From Pycnopodia helianthoides (taxonomy: Eukaryota; Echinodermata; Asteroidea; Forcipulatida; Asteriidae): a stretch of DNA of 64,000 nucleotides. Location: assembly GCA_032158295.1 (NCBI GenBank), contig CM063260.1, positions 1,002,001-1,066,000 of the forward strand, in the 5' to 3' direction. Under the pieces are notes generated by a model. The model saw only the letters and a list, made by a program, of their open reading frames with translations. It had not been told where the DNA came from and made no database searches. Below are positions 35,902-48,826 of the stretch, one piece after another (positions within the stretch are counted from its first letter, which is position 1; each line of letters starts with the position of its first letter). The position numbers and the translations under genes were made by a program.

Positions 35902-35989
35902 CTGGAGAGAGAAAGCAAACAAAGAAATACTAATAAGAAGAAGAAGAAGAATAACTAGAAATGTGTTTGTTTAGCACACGTACCACCCT

Positions 35990-36205
35990 GCCTGTTACTG
36001 CTTAAACCGCACGCAACTGCCCTCAAAGCATCTTGCTCAAGGCAAGGTTTTAGCCAGGTGAAAGGGTGTCCAAATTTGCTAGAAATCCCAAAACTGGGTG
36101 TCCAAATTGTTCACTTACAATACATTTACAAGTGTCATTACCGGGATCCGAACCCCAAACCCTGATGACTTAACCACCAGAATTTGAGTCTGGTGTACTT
36201 GACCT
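35990..36205 (-). mobile_element. Diverged tRNA-headed SINE
   Basis: On the minus strand a tRNA-like head ends in a B-box (GGTTCGGATCCCGG), followed by a body with CTTGAGCAAGATGCTTTG, as in the element at 56440-56808. Heavily mutated. Confidence 0.45.
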
Positions 36206-37392
36206 TTCGGAAATGACATGCCATAATAAATATTATTTTGTAAATTCATTCTGTAAATGTTTTTTGTCACCCAAGGACGAATTTCTTTGAAAAAGTTACA
36301 GTGTAGAACTTTCTTGATCTAGTAACACATTTTCTTCCTGGCCTCAGAATGTACACCCTATTTTAAAAAAGAAAGAAAAAAGTTTCACGTTTCACATTTT
36401 ACTGTAGTCCTGGGACAGAGAAAGCAATGAAGCACGACCTATTTTCTCATGGTCTCTGACTTTAGGTTTGTTTAAACTGGGTCAATTGAACAATTTAATA
36501 TTCCCATGATGGCATCCATTTCTGAACAACATCATCTCTGCTCCTTCAGCATGGAGTGTGGTTTATGTAATCTATCTGCTTTACACGAACCTAACAACCA
36601 CAAACCCATCAAAATCCAACTGATGGTTGGATTGATTCTGTTGAACTGAGGACTGCACTAGTAAACTGATTATGTTTTATGTGGGATCAGGCATACCAAC
36701 ATAACCAGAGTCCAACTGTTTGGTTGTTGAGTAAACCATTGGGTTTTGTTTTGAGTAAGGAAGGATCCTAGTCAATCACTCATGGAATCAGGCATACCAC
36801 CATAATTGAGTCCACCAGTCTGGGTGTTGAGTTACTGAATAGTGTTGGACTGAGGACGCAGTTGATTATGCTTTTCATGGAACCACCATAATCAGAGTCC
36901 ACTAGTTTTGATATCGAATTACCACATGGACATTGGATTTTGTTGGATTTGAGGAAGAAACCAAGTAAATAACATCGAGAGAGTTGGATTAAATATAAAA
37001 TCATTTGGCCTACTTTAAGGACGGCATTTTTCTTTCACATATTTTACTGGGCCTCATAAATAAGAATTTGGATGTTTGTACCCATTCCAGGATTTGACAC
37101 TTGGCAACCACCGACAGTGCCTTCAAAAAAGAAAGCCACGGTCGGACTGCATCGGGCACGTCAGAGAAACATCAGAGCGCGCTCAAATGGAAATCTATGT
37201 GAGCATCTTCAGACGTGAGCAAGGTTGACATGTGACCAGATGAGGGGTACGGTGGAAGGTCTCAGAAGGTGGCAATATCACACTCTGGGTATTGATCTAG
37301 ACCTCCATTCCTTATTGCCAGTAAATACCTGGCTTGCTTTTAGGTTATGTGCGTGCAAGAACCCAGTTGGATATTAGGCCAAATAATTAGAA

Positions 37393-37673
37393 AAACAAGT
37401 TAAGCGTCCCCGCTCGCTTCCTATTAAGAGGGCCGCCTTCTGTTCTATTTTTAAAGGATAAATTTTTATAATCTCTGACGAAAAATTAAATTTTAAAATA
37501 AGTAAGATCATTTTTTAAGACTTTAGCACACCGAAAAAAAAAGAAAAAAAGCTGTCAACCATCTTGAAAAAAGCCTGGCCGATGTGTCAGGTGATCATTT
37601 TTTTAAAAAAATAAAATAAAATAAAAGGCCCTTCTCCTTCCATTTCTCAAAAAGGCAGGACGCTAAACATGTT
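37393..37673 (-). mobile_element. CATGTTTAGCGTCC-family element, copy 2
   Basis: Complete copy in inverted orientation. Ends AACAAGTTAAGCGTCCCC and GGACGCTAAACATGTT; the body has CAACCATCTTGAAAAAAGCC. Confidence 0.7.
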
Positions 37674-39984
37674 TTTTTTTTCTTGTTTTTTTTTTTTGGG
37701 GGGGGGGTGCCTTAAGGGTTATAACAAGGTTTTACTACTTCCATGTGCAAGTCAACATCACATATCGAATGACTATACTAAAACATATATTATAATGATA
37801 TTGTATTTGTATACTTGCATATCATCAGCTACATTGTACATGTAGTGAGAAGGTGCATATTATCGTGCCAGTGCATAAACAGTAAATCTGGCATAATATA
37901 TAGCTCCGATTCAGAGCATTTTCATGCGAGTATCATTGTTTTTGGAAAATCCGAATATGGCAGTTTAGCACTGATCATGCTGATGTGACAATATACACAT
38001 AGGCTCCCATATAATGTACATGGCCTTTTGAATACATAAGTGTTAAACAACAAGGGAGGTAATCAACTTGTAAAAGCGAATGCCTTGACGAGTGCTAAAG
38101 AGATCAACTAATGCACACAAAAGGACTCTAGTCTCCCTTAATTATCATTCCCTTTTACAACTCCACCGCCCTCCCCCCTTAGAACCAGGTGAACCAATAC
38201 AAGCTGTCACAACGAATCAAGACAGCCCTACCATCCAAATAAAAACAGACATGCTTTTAATAACTCAGTTTATGTGGGTTCTCGATCACACACCGGTCCC
38301 CTGTCAACACACCCGGCAGCCTGCCGCAGCCATCATTATGACAAATCCACCGCGATTGCCTGCCGCTAGGGGAGGCAATGTTCAATTAGTGCCATTAATG
38401 AATGGACTGGTTTAGCCCAAAAAATATAAATATATATACAAATTATAACAAACTTTAAAAAATTATTATTATTATTATTATTATTTTTATTTTTATTTTT
38501 ATTTTTATTTTTATTTTTATTTTTATTTTTATTTATTTTATTTTATTTATTTTTATTTATTTTTTTCCTATTTTTTTTTAATTTATTTAAGAGAAGGCCG
38601 AATAAAAACAAATGGTTGTGACCTCAACTGTAAAGTCTGTGTTTTCTGTAAAGTCTTCATCATAGGCTCTGAGACAGTGATGTAGATGGATTTCCTCAAT
38701 GAATAATTCTATCTTCTTCTTTTTTTTGCAAATTTTTAACTTACCCCTCTGGTTGTTGTTTCTATTTTAAGCCTTCAACGTTTATGTTTTAACCGCAAAC
38801 AGCCAGATGCTGAGAATCTTGGCTGAGGATTAACAGCTGGATTCATCCAGCTGTTAACCTCTCATCTCATGATTTTTAATGATATTTTAAAACTAAAACT
38901 AAAGTAATTAATTGATATTTGTTCTTAAAGTAGACAGAATTGTTTTTTCTTAACTGTTCAATTTTGTTAGTGTTTGAACACCCTGTTTTCATAGACAGTA
39001 TTTTTGAGTATTTTGTTGTAACCGATCGAACTGGGGTTCCAAAAATACAAATCTGGTACAGGCATGATATTTGGTCTTTGGAAAAAAAGAAGGAACATTT
39101 TATTGGCTACAGGGGCAATAAGTGGAACATTAAGAGTCCAATTTGGTCATCTTTCGCACTACCAGAGGAAAAAAGGACAGCGCTTTTTTCCCGTTACTGT
39201 TCCCCGAACTTGAAATTCTCTACTTATCTCCATCCGGAATGCCTTAATTCTTGAAGAGTCTAAAGGACTCTTTAAAAAAAAACATCTGTTTTGATTTCTG
39301 CTGTTTCACTCACAGTGATTTAAATCCTTTGGCGCTCTACAAATTCCTCTCATTATTATTATTATTATTTGACACATGTTATACATCTTATAAGAGAGTA
39401 TTTTGCTGACTAATTAATTTTTCATTACACAGTAATTTCCTAGCTCGCCAGACAGTGTTGATTTTGGCAGATTTGATAAATTAATATCTCCAGGAATACT
39501 GGGGTGGACCAACGCAGGCACTCCACACCACACTCTGTAAATGATGGGAGATTGAATACAACACCAGACCACTCCATCGCGACGCTCCATGACACTGCAC
39601 ATTGAACACCTGTGCAAAAAGTACACATGTGCATCTGTTCAATTTAACAAACTCGATCAATATTCAAACCTCCGCTTTGTAATACTTCTCGAAACAGATC
39701 GTTAAAAATCTAATCAATTACTTAGTAATGTACATTGTCCATGTACCTCATTTGAAGAATCTTCCTGTTAACCATTGTCTGTATTTTTTTAATATCCTAG
39801 GCTACTTAATATGACATTGATAATGGTGTCAAAGGGCATTTGAGGTCGTGCCCTTTCTGTCTGAGGAATGTGACAGGAAATACATATGGAACATGTATAA
39901 AGGGGAATGGAGGCGCTACCAGGAAAAATACCTGGCTTGTACTTTGCTTTTAAAACCATTTAGAGGTCACATTGTACATGTACA

Positions 39985-40124
39985 GGGGCCGATTTCACAA
40001 AGAGATAAGACTAGTCTTATCTGAAGTTAGGACCAGTAACTGGTCTTAACTTAAGACTAGTCCTATCTCTCAGCATTGCCTAGGACTGGTCCTAAGTTAG
40101 GAAGAGTTTTGTGAAATCGACCCC
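39985..40124. mobile_element. Fold-back MITE, 140 bp
   Basis: Starts GGGGCCGATTTCACAAAGAG and ends GTGAAATCGACCCC. The interior is built of repeated, mutually complementary words (AGACTAGTCTTA, GGACTGGTCC), so nearly the whole element could form a hairpin. Confidence 0.75.
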
Positions 40125-41557
40125 ATGGCTTGGATTTACATGGGAAAATTTGACATGACCAAAGGATTTGTGGCTCAAAAAGTTCACGAGACCAGAAAAC
40201 TGTTGACACAAAAACATGTAAGATTAAAAAAAATCACATTTTTCTTTGAGGGTATTAATTAAGTATACTTCATTACTCAATAGAATTGAAATGTATTTAT
40301 GAGACTCAAAGTCAATTTCTGAACATAATTTGTTTCTGTTTAAAGAAAATATTGATTATTCAATTGAAAAAACAAAGTAAGACCGCCGGACTTGTCTGGT
40401 CTGAAGTTTACTTGCCCGACACTAAAATCACTGTCCCATGGCCGACAGTCCAGTGTAAACTTGGAGCCCCGCGTTGTGGCTGCAAACAGCCTGAACCCAA
40501 AATGCATTCACATCCTACGGACTGCTTACGACCACAAGTTGGGCCTACATGTACTCGTACACCCATTCAACCCAAAATGTCAAAGGTCATGTCCTAAATT
40601 GACATTTTGCAATATTTCCCATGTTAACAATGTAGGCCCTTTTCAAAATCACGGCTTGAGTTTGTAGGCTCCGTCCTCCTGTTTGAAGCCCAGTATCAAA
40701 AGCTAGTGTTTTCAAACAAAATAAAGCCTGAGCCGAGCCAAAGCCGTGGTTTGGAAAAGGGCCAAAGTATACATTGTATTGAACATCACTGTAAAACAAA
40801 ACAACTTTGTGCTTGGTTTGGTATTATTAGTTTAAAGACAATTTTACAGGAAAAATCATGTCACAAAATCAACAAAGGTTTGCGGATGTGCATAGTCAAC
40901 TAAAAATCTCTCTTTCCGAGTTGGTGGCCATTCTGTAAAGAAGAAAAAAACGGTGGTGTAACACTTTCGTTTCGATCACAACTAATAGAGAGAGAAAGAG
41001 ATCTCAATGAACCTGGTGTAACGGCAAACCTTATTTAAATGAAATCTTAACCACGACAGGAGAAGTGGCCGAGAGTATGTCCCTGGTAATTGATTGCTTT
41101 CCCAACCATTGACCTTCTATTGCCAGCTATGAGCCCACACAGATTACGCTTGTTAAATTTGATAGTATTGCAAAAGAAAACTACGATGACATTACGGATT
41201 TACACCCTGCGTCTGACGACTTCATGGTTAGGGGGGGGGGGGGTTCGGCTAAGACTCAATTAAATGTAGAGCTTGCACCTTATCTGTCCTGTGTTTACAG
41301 AAGGCCTTGGACTAAAACGGTCACAACTGACTCTCTACTCGAACGGATACAACCCGATAGTGCCTCGGTCTCAGGACAGATCCGTCGAACAACTAGGTTT
41401 GCATTTCGATTCTGATGCATATGGATGGATTTACGCGTCAAGTACTCTGGGGCTCCAAAAAGGGGATTTCGGCTGAACGTGTTGAATGGAACTTACATCT
41501 GTGTACAGTGTTCTGTTTAACCAAAGTACTTGTGTATCCACTGCGCACATGTATGCA

Positions 41558-41729
41558 CAGGCCTGGAATTAAACGGAGGCCACGGGGGGCCATGGCCTTT
41601 GTTGCCCTAGTCTTGGCCTCAGTGCACCTTCAAAAGTTTCCCATAGACTTTACAATTTTCCGATGTACAAACGCCCTTTGCACAAATGAAAATGGCCGTA
41701 CACTCTCGATGATGAAATTCAAGGCCTGC
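41558..41729. mobile_element. CAGGCCTGGAATT-family MITE, copy 4
   Basis: Starts CAGGCCTGGAATTAAACGG and ends AATTCAAGGCCTG. Holds a single TTGCCCTAGTCTTGGCC core, the unexpanded form of the 27-bp unit at 10850. Confidence 0.65.
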
Positions 41730-42169
41730 ATGCAACTGGGTATTGAAAACAAAACAAAAAACCCTGAGAAAAATTTAATGCTAAAAATTGCATGTCTGGA
41801 TTTTGGGCAACATGTCAGGAAGTTCAACAAGCGACCCAGGCGTCAGCGCCGCACTCTGTGTTAATCCCGCTGGCGGAAACACGACCAGGGGCTGACTACC
41901 ACGAGAGGAAATTACTCAGTTAAAAAACTGATGAAATAATAACAAGAAATCAGAAATTGCGGGGTAACAAAATTTACAGTCGGATTTCAGATTCAATCAG
42001 TAAAAGTTGCTTCTCTACACATGGTGTGATACTCCTATGCACTAAGCTGAGCAATTACAGTGTACACATTTGTCCACTGTCAGAGAAGTAGATCGAACAA
42101 TGAGTTTTTGTCTTGTGGAGAAAACAACAGCTACTTTTTCACCAACAAGAAAAACCTTTCTCCTGAAGA

Positions 42170-42298
42170 CGGGCAGAGTATACTGTTTGAAACGTCGAGA
42201 CCACACCGGCTCCTTTAAGAGCCAACACTCTCACAAAAGAGATTTACACATGGTTGTACCCGCAAGTTTACTATTTATTTATAGTTCCTTTCTATTTT
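42170..42298 (+). repeat. Interspersed repeat with intact hammerhead-like core
   Basis: Copy of the 799-945 repeat. Reads CTGAAGA, a stem CGGGCAG..CTGTTTG (Watson-Crick plus G-U pairs), then GAAACGTC, matching CTGANGA-stem II-GAAA. A small GGCTC..GAGCC hairpin follows. Stems I and III are not evident, so catalytic capacity is not shown. Confidence 0.5.
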
Positions 42299-43315
42299 TC
42301 TACACCTTGCAAAGCTTCAAACAATACTTTCGAAAAACCTTACAGACAAAAAAGTCAGAATTTCGATGAGAGACTGAAATTTCTTAAATCTGTGTAAAAG
42401 GTTTTTTCTTCTTCTTAAAATAACACACCGATGTTGACTCTGAACATACGCAGTGCATACATTATCAGACTGCATAATTTACTCACTCAGCGTGCACAAG
42501 CTGTTTAACTTTCAACGATTTGAGGACCTGTGACGCACGTGTCCATGCTAATGTGTAACCACATCCATGGCTTCCGCCGAAAAAAGGCTATTTCTAAATG
42601 CATTCTGATCGGACAGTCTACAAGTTGGCGGAAAACATGAACGTTCCCTGTGTTTAACTTTTGCACAAAAATAGATTTCTGGAGTGGCGAGCCTACACAT
42701 CTATTTTTTTACCCCAGGATTTTTTCTCAAACTGGGGGAGCTTTCTGGACCCCCACTTTGCACGTTTGGCCGAGGCACGCTAAAATTGAATCGAGGTCCT
42801 CCGAATAAAATACTTGATGTCTGTACTTGGTTCAAAGAGCTCTACTGCGCAATCTGGAGCATTTGAAATTTTGTAAACGGTTTTATTTTATGATTTTATG
42901 AGAATGTATATTTTAAATCTATAGAAAAAATCTGTTAATAAAAATATTATAATTATATCATAATATATCTGTTTGCCTAATCAGCAATTTGTGAGTATCG
43001 CTAGCATATTTGCCCGATACGCTGGCTTGTGCCTCTATAGGGAGAACCTTGCATGCAATGTGTTCTGTGGACATGACAGATAAGTACTTATAGTTGTTTA
43101 CATGCATTGTGCAATATGATACATGGAGTGTATGTCATCTTATAACTTCCACATTTTGGGGGGTACTTCTTTATTCGAAGCTCAGACAGAGTCACATGCA
43201 TATCACATGACACTCATTCCTTCAAATAGGACGCACCTCAGTTTCTGGGTAGAGATCAACGCCGGCTGCATTTTGGACTAAATTCTCTTCATTTGAAAAC
43301 TTAAGTGCGATGAGG

Positions 43316-43583
43316 AATAGACCGATCCATTAAGCCCCACCCCTTTAGCATATTGACCAATCACAGCATTGGCTTCCTCACCACTGCACACGTGTGCAGC
43401 AGCAATGTGCGTCCTCCAATGCCATACTCGCGACATGAACGTTCGCCTTTAGTACGCGCGCACGCATGTTTACTTTTCTAATGGGATTTTAGCGTGTCGG
43501 ACTTTGTCGGACTTTCGGTGGCGTATAGCCAAGGTTGTGATTGGTCAACACGTAAGGGGCGGAGCTTAATGGATCGGTCTATT
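43316..43583. mobile_element. 268-bp MITE with 30-bp terminal inverted repeats
   Basis: Starts AATAGACCGATCCATTAAGC and ends GCTTAATGGATCGGTCTATT; pairing runs about 30 bp (through CCCCACCCCTT / AAGGGGCGG) with one mismatch. The interior is CpG-rich with no open frame. Confidence 0.85.
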
Positions 43584-44207
43584 GGGGTGTCAATAAAAAA
43601 ACTGTCTTACTCCTCAATGACTTATGTAATTAATCCTTTCGCCCTTGAGTGATTTGCTAGAATCCTTTCTCGCTTTGACAAAAACAGCACCATATGGTAA
43701 CTCAACATCCAAAATGCTAGGCTCTGATTATGGTGGCACGCATGCAGTACATGCATGATCCCATGTAAAGTAGTATCAGTTTACTAGTGCAGTCCTCAGC
43801 CCCACAGATTCAAACAAAACACGCCGTTTAATTTTGAAGGGTTGGGAATGATTAGAGTTAATGTAAGCAGGATTTCCAACAAACGCAGTGCGTAGAGCGC
43901 TCGGTGGCTTGATGCTTCACCAATCTTAATCAATGTTAACCATACCGAGTCTCAAAGGGAAAAATAGACTGACACCTTTTTGAATCATTACTGATTGCTA
44001 GTTGACTGCTACTGGGAACAAGACTGTTGCAGGACTCTAAAGAAGCTATACAAGGATGGTATGCACTTGGCACCAGGCAATACAAGCCATTTTGAGCTAT
44101 GGCAGACTCAATACTATGACACAAGTATTAGGTTTGGGTAAATTTGTCTGTATACACCCAAACCAAACAGTGCACTCCTACATGTATAGTATCCACCATA
44201 TCTCAAA

Positions 44208-44646
44208 AGGGCTAATGGGCGCCAAGGCAATGGGCAGCAGGGCAATGATCATGGGCACCAGGGCACTAGGCACCAAGGCAATGGGCACCAGGGCAATGGG
44301 CACCAGGCAATGATTATGGGCACCAAGGCACTAGGCACCAAGGCACTAGGCACCAAGGCACCAAGGCAATGGGCAGCAGGGCAATGATCGTGGGCACCAG
44401 GGCAATGATCATGGGCACCAGGGCAATGATCATGGCACCAAGGCACTAGGCACCAAGGCACTAGGCACCAAGGCACCAAGGCAATGGGCAGCAGGGCAAT
44501 GGGCTGATGGCACCAAGGCAATGATGATGGGCACCAAGGCAATATGGGCACCAAGGCAATGATTATGGGCACCAAGGCAATGAGCACCAAGGCAATGGGC
44601 ATCAAGGCAATGATGATGGGCACCAACACAATGATGGGCACCAATC
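44208..44646. repeat. GGGCACCAAGGCAAT minisatellite
   Basis: About 430 bp built from GGGCACCAAGGCAAT, GGGCAGCAGGGCAATGATCAT and GCACTAGGCACCAAGG in higher-order order. A spurious 131-codon frame (VPIIIALVP) crosses it. Confidence 0.93.
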
Positions 44647-45377
44647 AAATTGCCTTTGTTGCCTTTGTGAATTGCCAGGACTGCCTATAACATGCCTTAA
44701 CAACAAGATGAGTTTCTTGAGTCTCTCTGAGTTTTAAATAATTCTCAAATTACTAAATGCTGGAGGGAGGGCTGGTAACAGTGTCTGTTTAACACCCATC
44801 CCTTTACTACAATGCCATTGTGATGTACATGTATGTACACATTAACACAAAGTCCCATCCACCCTGGGCGCAATCCGCATATCAAATTTCTATCTGACGA
44901 AGAATTTCACTTAAGTAAATTTGATTGTAAAAAAAGAATCCATCAATTTGATGCAAAGATATTTGTATGAATCGTCAATGTTACCCATCAACTTCTTTCA
45001 ATTTCAGGAAATGCAACCTCACGCTTAACCCAAAGTCAACAAGGAAACTGACACCACGAAAAGCTGCAAATTTAAGTGGTTTATTTTCTTGCGGATCGTT
45101 TACATGTACACAACCCCCGCTGGTAGGGTTTGGGTAAATACTTGCTCAATCAAAATTATGACAAATGCTGGGAAGGCATTGTAGGAATCGATAAGTATGT
45201 TTGTGGGGTTTTTTTTTGTATCAGATCAGAAATAAAAATGTCAAACAGACACAGTCGGACTGGGTACATTCACTGCATGTGCACACATAATGTGACCTCT
45301 TTGGTTTACAGCTTCAGGCAGTGCAATGCATTCATTGATTGCATGACATTAGGCACAAAAAAAGAAGAAGAAAAAAA

Positions 45378-45655
45378 AATGTTTAGCGTCCTGCCTTTTA
45401 AAAAAAAGGAAGGAGGCGGGCATTTTTTTTTTTTTAAATGGCCGCTCGACACATTTTTCGAGACAACTTGCCAGGTTATTTTTCAAGATGGTTGTCAACT
45501 TTTTTCGGTGTGTTTTTTCAGTCTAAAAAATACCATCTTATTTATTTTAGAATATATTTTTTTGTCAGAGATCATTAAAATTGATCCTTAAAAAAAAGGG
45601 AAAAAAAGGAGGCGGCCTCTAAAAAAGAAGCGGGCGGGGATGCTGTAAACATGTT
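45378..45655 (+). mobile_element. CATGTTTAGCGTCC-family element, copy 3
   Basis: Starts ATGTTTAGCGTCCTGCC and ends GGGGATGCTGTAAACATGTT. The most complete copy, with AATGGCCGCTCGACACATTT and CAAGATGGTTGTCAAC. Confidence 0.72.
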
Positions 45656-46276
45656 TTTTTTTCTATTTGGCCTTAGCGTAGTTAGTGGCCTTACGTGTAA
45701 TTCACATTGTGTTATCGATTTGACTTAATTGGTTGTAAGGATGCTGCTTTGTCTGACTAATTGTAGGTAATTATCGAACCGATCTTAATGCACACACAGA
45801 TATTCTCCACTCTTGTTGTGTGCTAACTAGAATCGTTAATTTAGGCATCTTCAATATTTAGAGGCCATTTTTTTCTTTCTTGATAAATTCCACAATTATG
45901 CAAAAAATGAAATGTTCACCCATGGCCGACTCTCTCCTACTTTTTTTTCATAAAATTTGGTAAATTGTTTCATCAATCAAAAGAGAATATAAATCGAAAA
46001 ATTATTCATTTGTAAATACAGATATGAGATTTGATGAACGAGAAAATTCTTGAAACTGGCTTCTTTCTAGGCCTGGGGTGCCCTCTTATTCTAGACCCAG
46101 AACCTCCCAGATGTTACAATTCAGGAGGTTTAAAAACTCTTTGCGTCACCAGAAATATTAAACTACAGATAAATTTCATGTAAATTTTGATATGATTCAA
46201 TTTCTACTTTTTCAAACACTTTTACGTGTATACTTTCCATAATATGTTTTCAAAAAAAAAGATTTGAAAGAAAATT

Positions 46277-46440
46277 CAGGCCTGGAATAATACAGAAGCC
46301 ACAGATGGCCTTAGTTGCCCTGGTCTTGGCCTTGGTGCCCCTTTCAAAAGTTTTCCCGTAGACTTTAGATTTTCCAATGGAACTGCCCTTAGCAAAATGT
46401 AAATGGCCTTGCCCTCTCAAAAGATGCAATTCCTGGCCTG
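46277..46440. mobile_element. CAGGCCTGGAATT-family MITE, copy 5
   Basis: Starts CAGGCCTGGAATAATACAG and ends AATTCCTGGCCTG. Carries a single GCCCTGGTCTTGGCCTTGG core. Confidence 0.65.
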
Positions 46441-48785
46441 TAAATTGCCAGACTTGACAATTGTTTTCCTTCAGGGAGATTGTAAATATAGCATTCACGT
46501 CCACTCAGCAGACTTTCTGATGACTTTAATTCCCTCTTTAATTACCTACCCGCAGACCTTGAACTATTCAAGACCGGCATCAGACAATGGCTACCAACAA
46601 AGGAAGCTACTGTACACCAGTTACTGTATACACATGTCCATGCAATTAAAAGCAAACAGTGAGTGCATAATATACGGCGGTGATCTCCCATGAACAAAGA
46701 GCTGATGTCGTAAGTTCTGATTAGCGCAGGGAATTAAAAATGGCTTAGCAGCACACTGGTAACCAGCTAAAAGGCTACACTATTGCAATGGCTTAAAACT
46801 GGACCCCTGCATATTGCCCTGCAAGTGTGGCAGGTGACAAAGTGATTAAAAAAACAGCCATAAACTTGCAGAAGCTGTGCAAACCTACAGAGCTCATTAG
46901 GTATGCAAAGTTTCTAACACTATCTTTTTCTACACCTGTCACATTAAAGCTTAATATTTTCACCGTCATGGCCCTGTGAAATTGGGCATGTTATGAAGTC
47001 CACCCGACATCAACAACCATAAGGGTGCATAATTTGTGCAAATTAAGGCATAAAATTTACATGTATTGTCACAATTTTTCATGTCTTGAAATTTGCAATT
47101 TTTTTTTAATGTACGAATGTATTTACTTAATTATTTATTTATGTTTATTTATTTATCTATCTATTTATTTATTTATTTGTTTTTTTGGAGGGTGTATGAT
47201 TTTTATTTTGTTTAATGTTCCGTACATTGTGTTTAACTTATGTTGGCTGAATACAAGGGATTCCTTATACCTTTACTTAATCTTTTTTTTACAAACACCA
47301 GTTATGTAAGACACTGTGTACACATGTAAGTAAGTCCTTTTCTACAAGTACAGTTTTCTATCGTGGAACTGTTGCACTTTGGAATTCTCCACCTGTTTCT
47401 TAAGTCAGTACATTTTGTTTTCTTACAAGATCACTATTCAAAACAAATGCTCGTTTAATTCTCTTTTCTATTTCTATCTTGCCCAGCGTATCACGCCCAT
47501 CTAGAGTGGCCCTTTTGCCTTGCGTCGTCGTCGTCGTCATAAACAGTTTACCAAAAGATAACAAATGCAGAAAACAAATCTACATTGTGTCTTTAATTCA
47601 ACTCAATGTAAACAATGTATTTAATCACACTGTGTGTAAGTCACAACAATGGGTCCATTCTACAAGCCTTGATCCACCAATCAATCACCATGTTTTCTTC
47701 ATTATTTGTTCGCCATTTCTCGACAACCTCATTCCCGAAGATGTATTATATCCATTTCAAACCGTAATGCTCCGGGCAAACTCTAAACATATGGTGCACG
47801 TAGTTCCACACTGTACACAAGAACACCCCTGACAAACTCTAGAGCCTATCAATCTGTCTTCAACCACCCAACCCTCCCAAAAACATAGAAAAGAACAAAA
47901 TCCTGCCAAGATCTAGGAATTTATCGATGAAGCGGTTTAAGGATGCAACAAATTTCCAGTATTAGTGTTTCAGGGCCACTTTATTTTTTCTAGCTGGATT
48001 CTGTCACTACCTCTTTCCTGACATTACTCGAGCTATCGTCACAACTACGCACTTCAGATGCTCCATGGGTATTACAGTTCACGCATAATGGACAGGGACG
48101 TGAACATACATGTGCATGGTGCAATCTACTTGATCATCATTTTGAGCAGACGAGCAGGGGCCCCATGCGCAGGGAATTGCACATTTTTCAGCTTTGTGTG
48201 GAAATGCATACAACTGCTATTAAGTGTATCCCCCATCCCCCTACAAGAATCTAGGAATTTAAAATATCTTGTATTCTTTTTTAAAACATGAATGTTATGG
48301 AAGACATTTTACAGCATGTGGATATTGTTAAGATGTTGTTTTTTTTCTTAGATAAATTCTTGTTCAGAACATCGGCATCGTGTGAATTCCAAAGGAAGGA
48401 ACTAAATGCCATTTGCAAATATCTACAGTACAACTTACAAGGAGGAAACATTTGCTGCAATGTTCTTGTTGTCGAGATTCCACAAACAAACTCGAGGTCA
48501 GTTTCAGGGTATCATTTTTTATGTTTACAAGAAATTATTAATCTCGCATCGGAAACATACAGATAAAGTAATAATAATAACTTGGCTTTTTACAAAGCAC
48601 TCAAAACCATCCTCACTCAGCAAGAAGCCTCTTGCAACGGAAATTTAGAACTTAGTCTACAACAATTCATTAGTCCCAGCGGCAAATGGTTCATTTTTAA
48701 AATGATTTGAAATACATGTAGCTAAGTTATTCTGTTTTTTTTAAGACACCCTTGTGCTTGGAATATAAAAAAAGTGAATTTTCTA

Positions 48786-48826
48786 TTAATCTTTTAATCT
48801 AAACTTAGCTTAGATTAAAAGATTAA
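48786..48826. repeat. Perfect 17-bp hairpin
   Basis: TTAATCTTTTAATCTAA, a 7-base loop, then its exact reverse complement TTAGATTAAAAGATTAA. It stands alone without a recognisable element around it. Confidence 0.95.

Noticed and set aside
44249..44648. 131-codon minus-strand frame
   Set aside because: Minisatellite translation.
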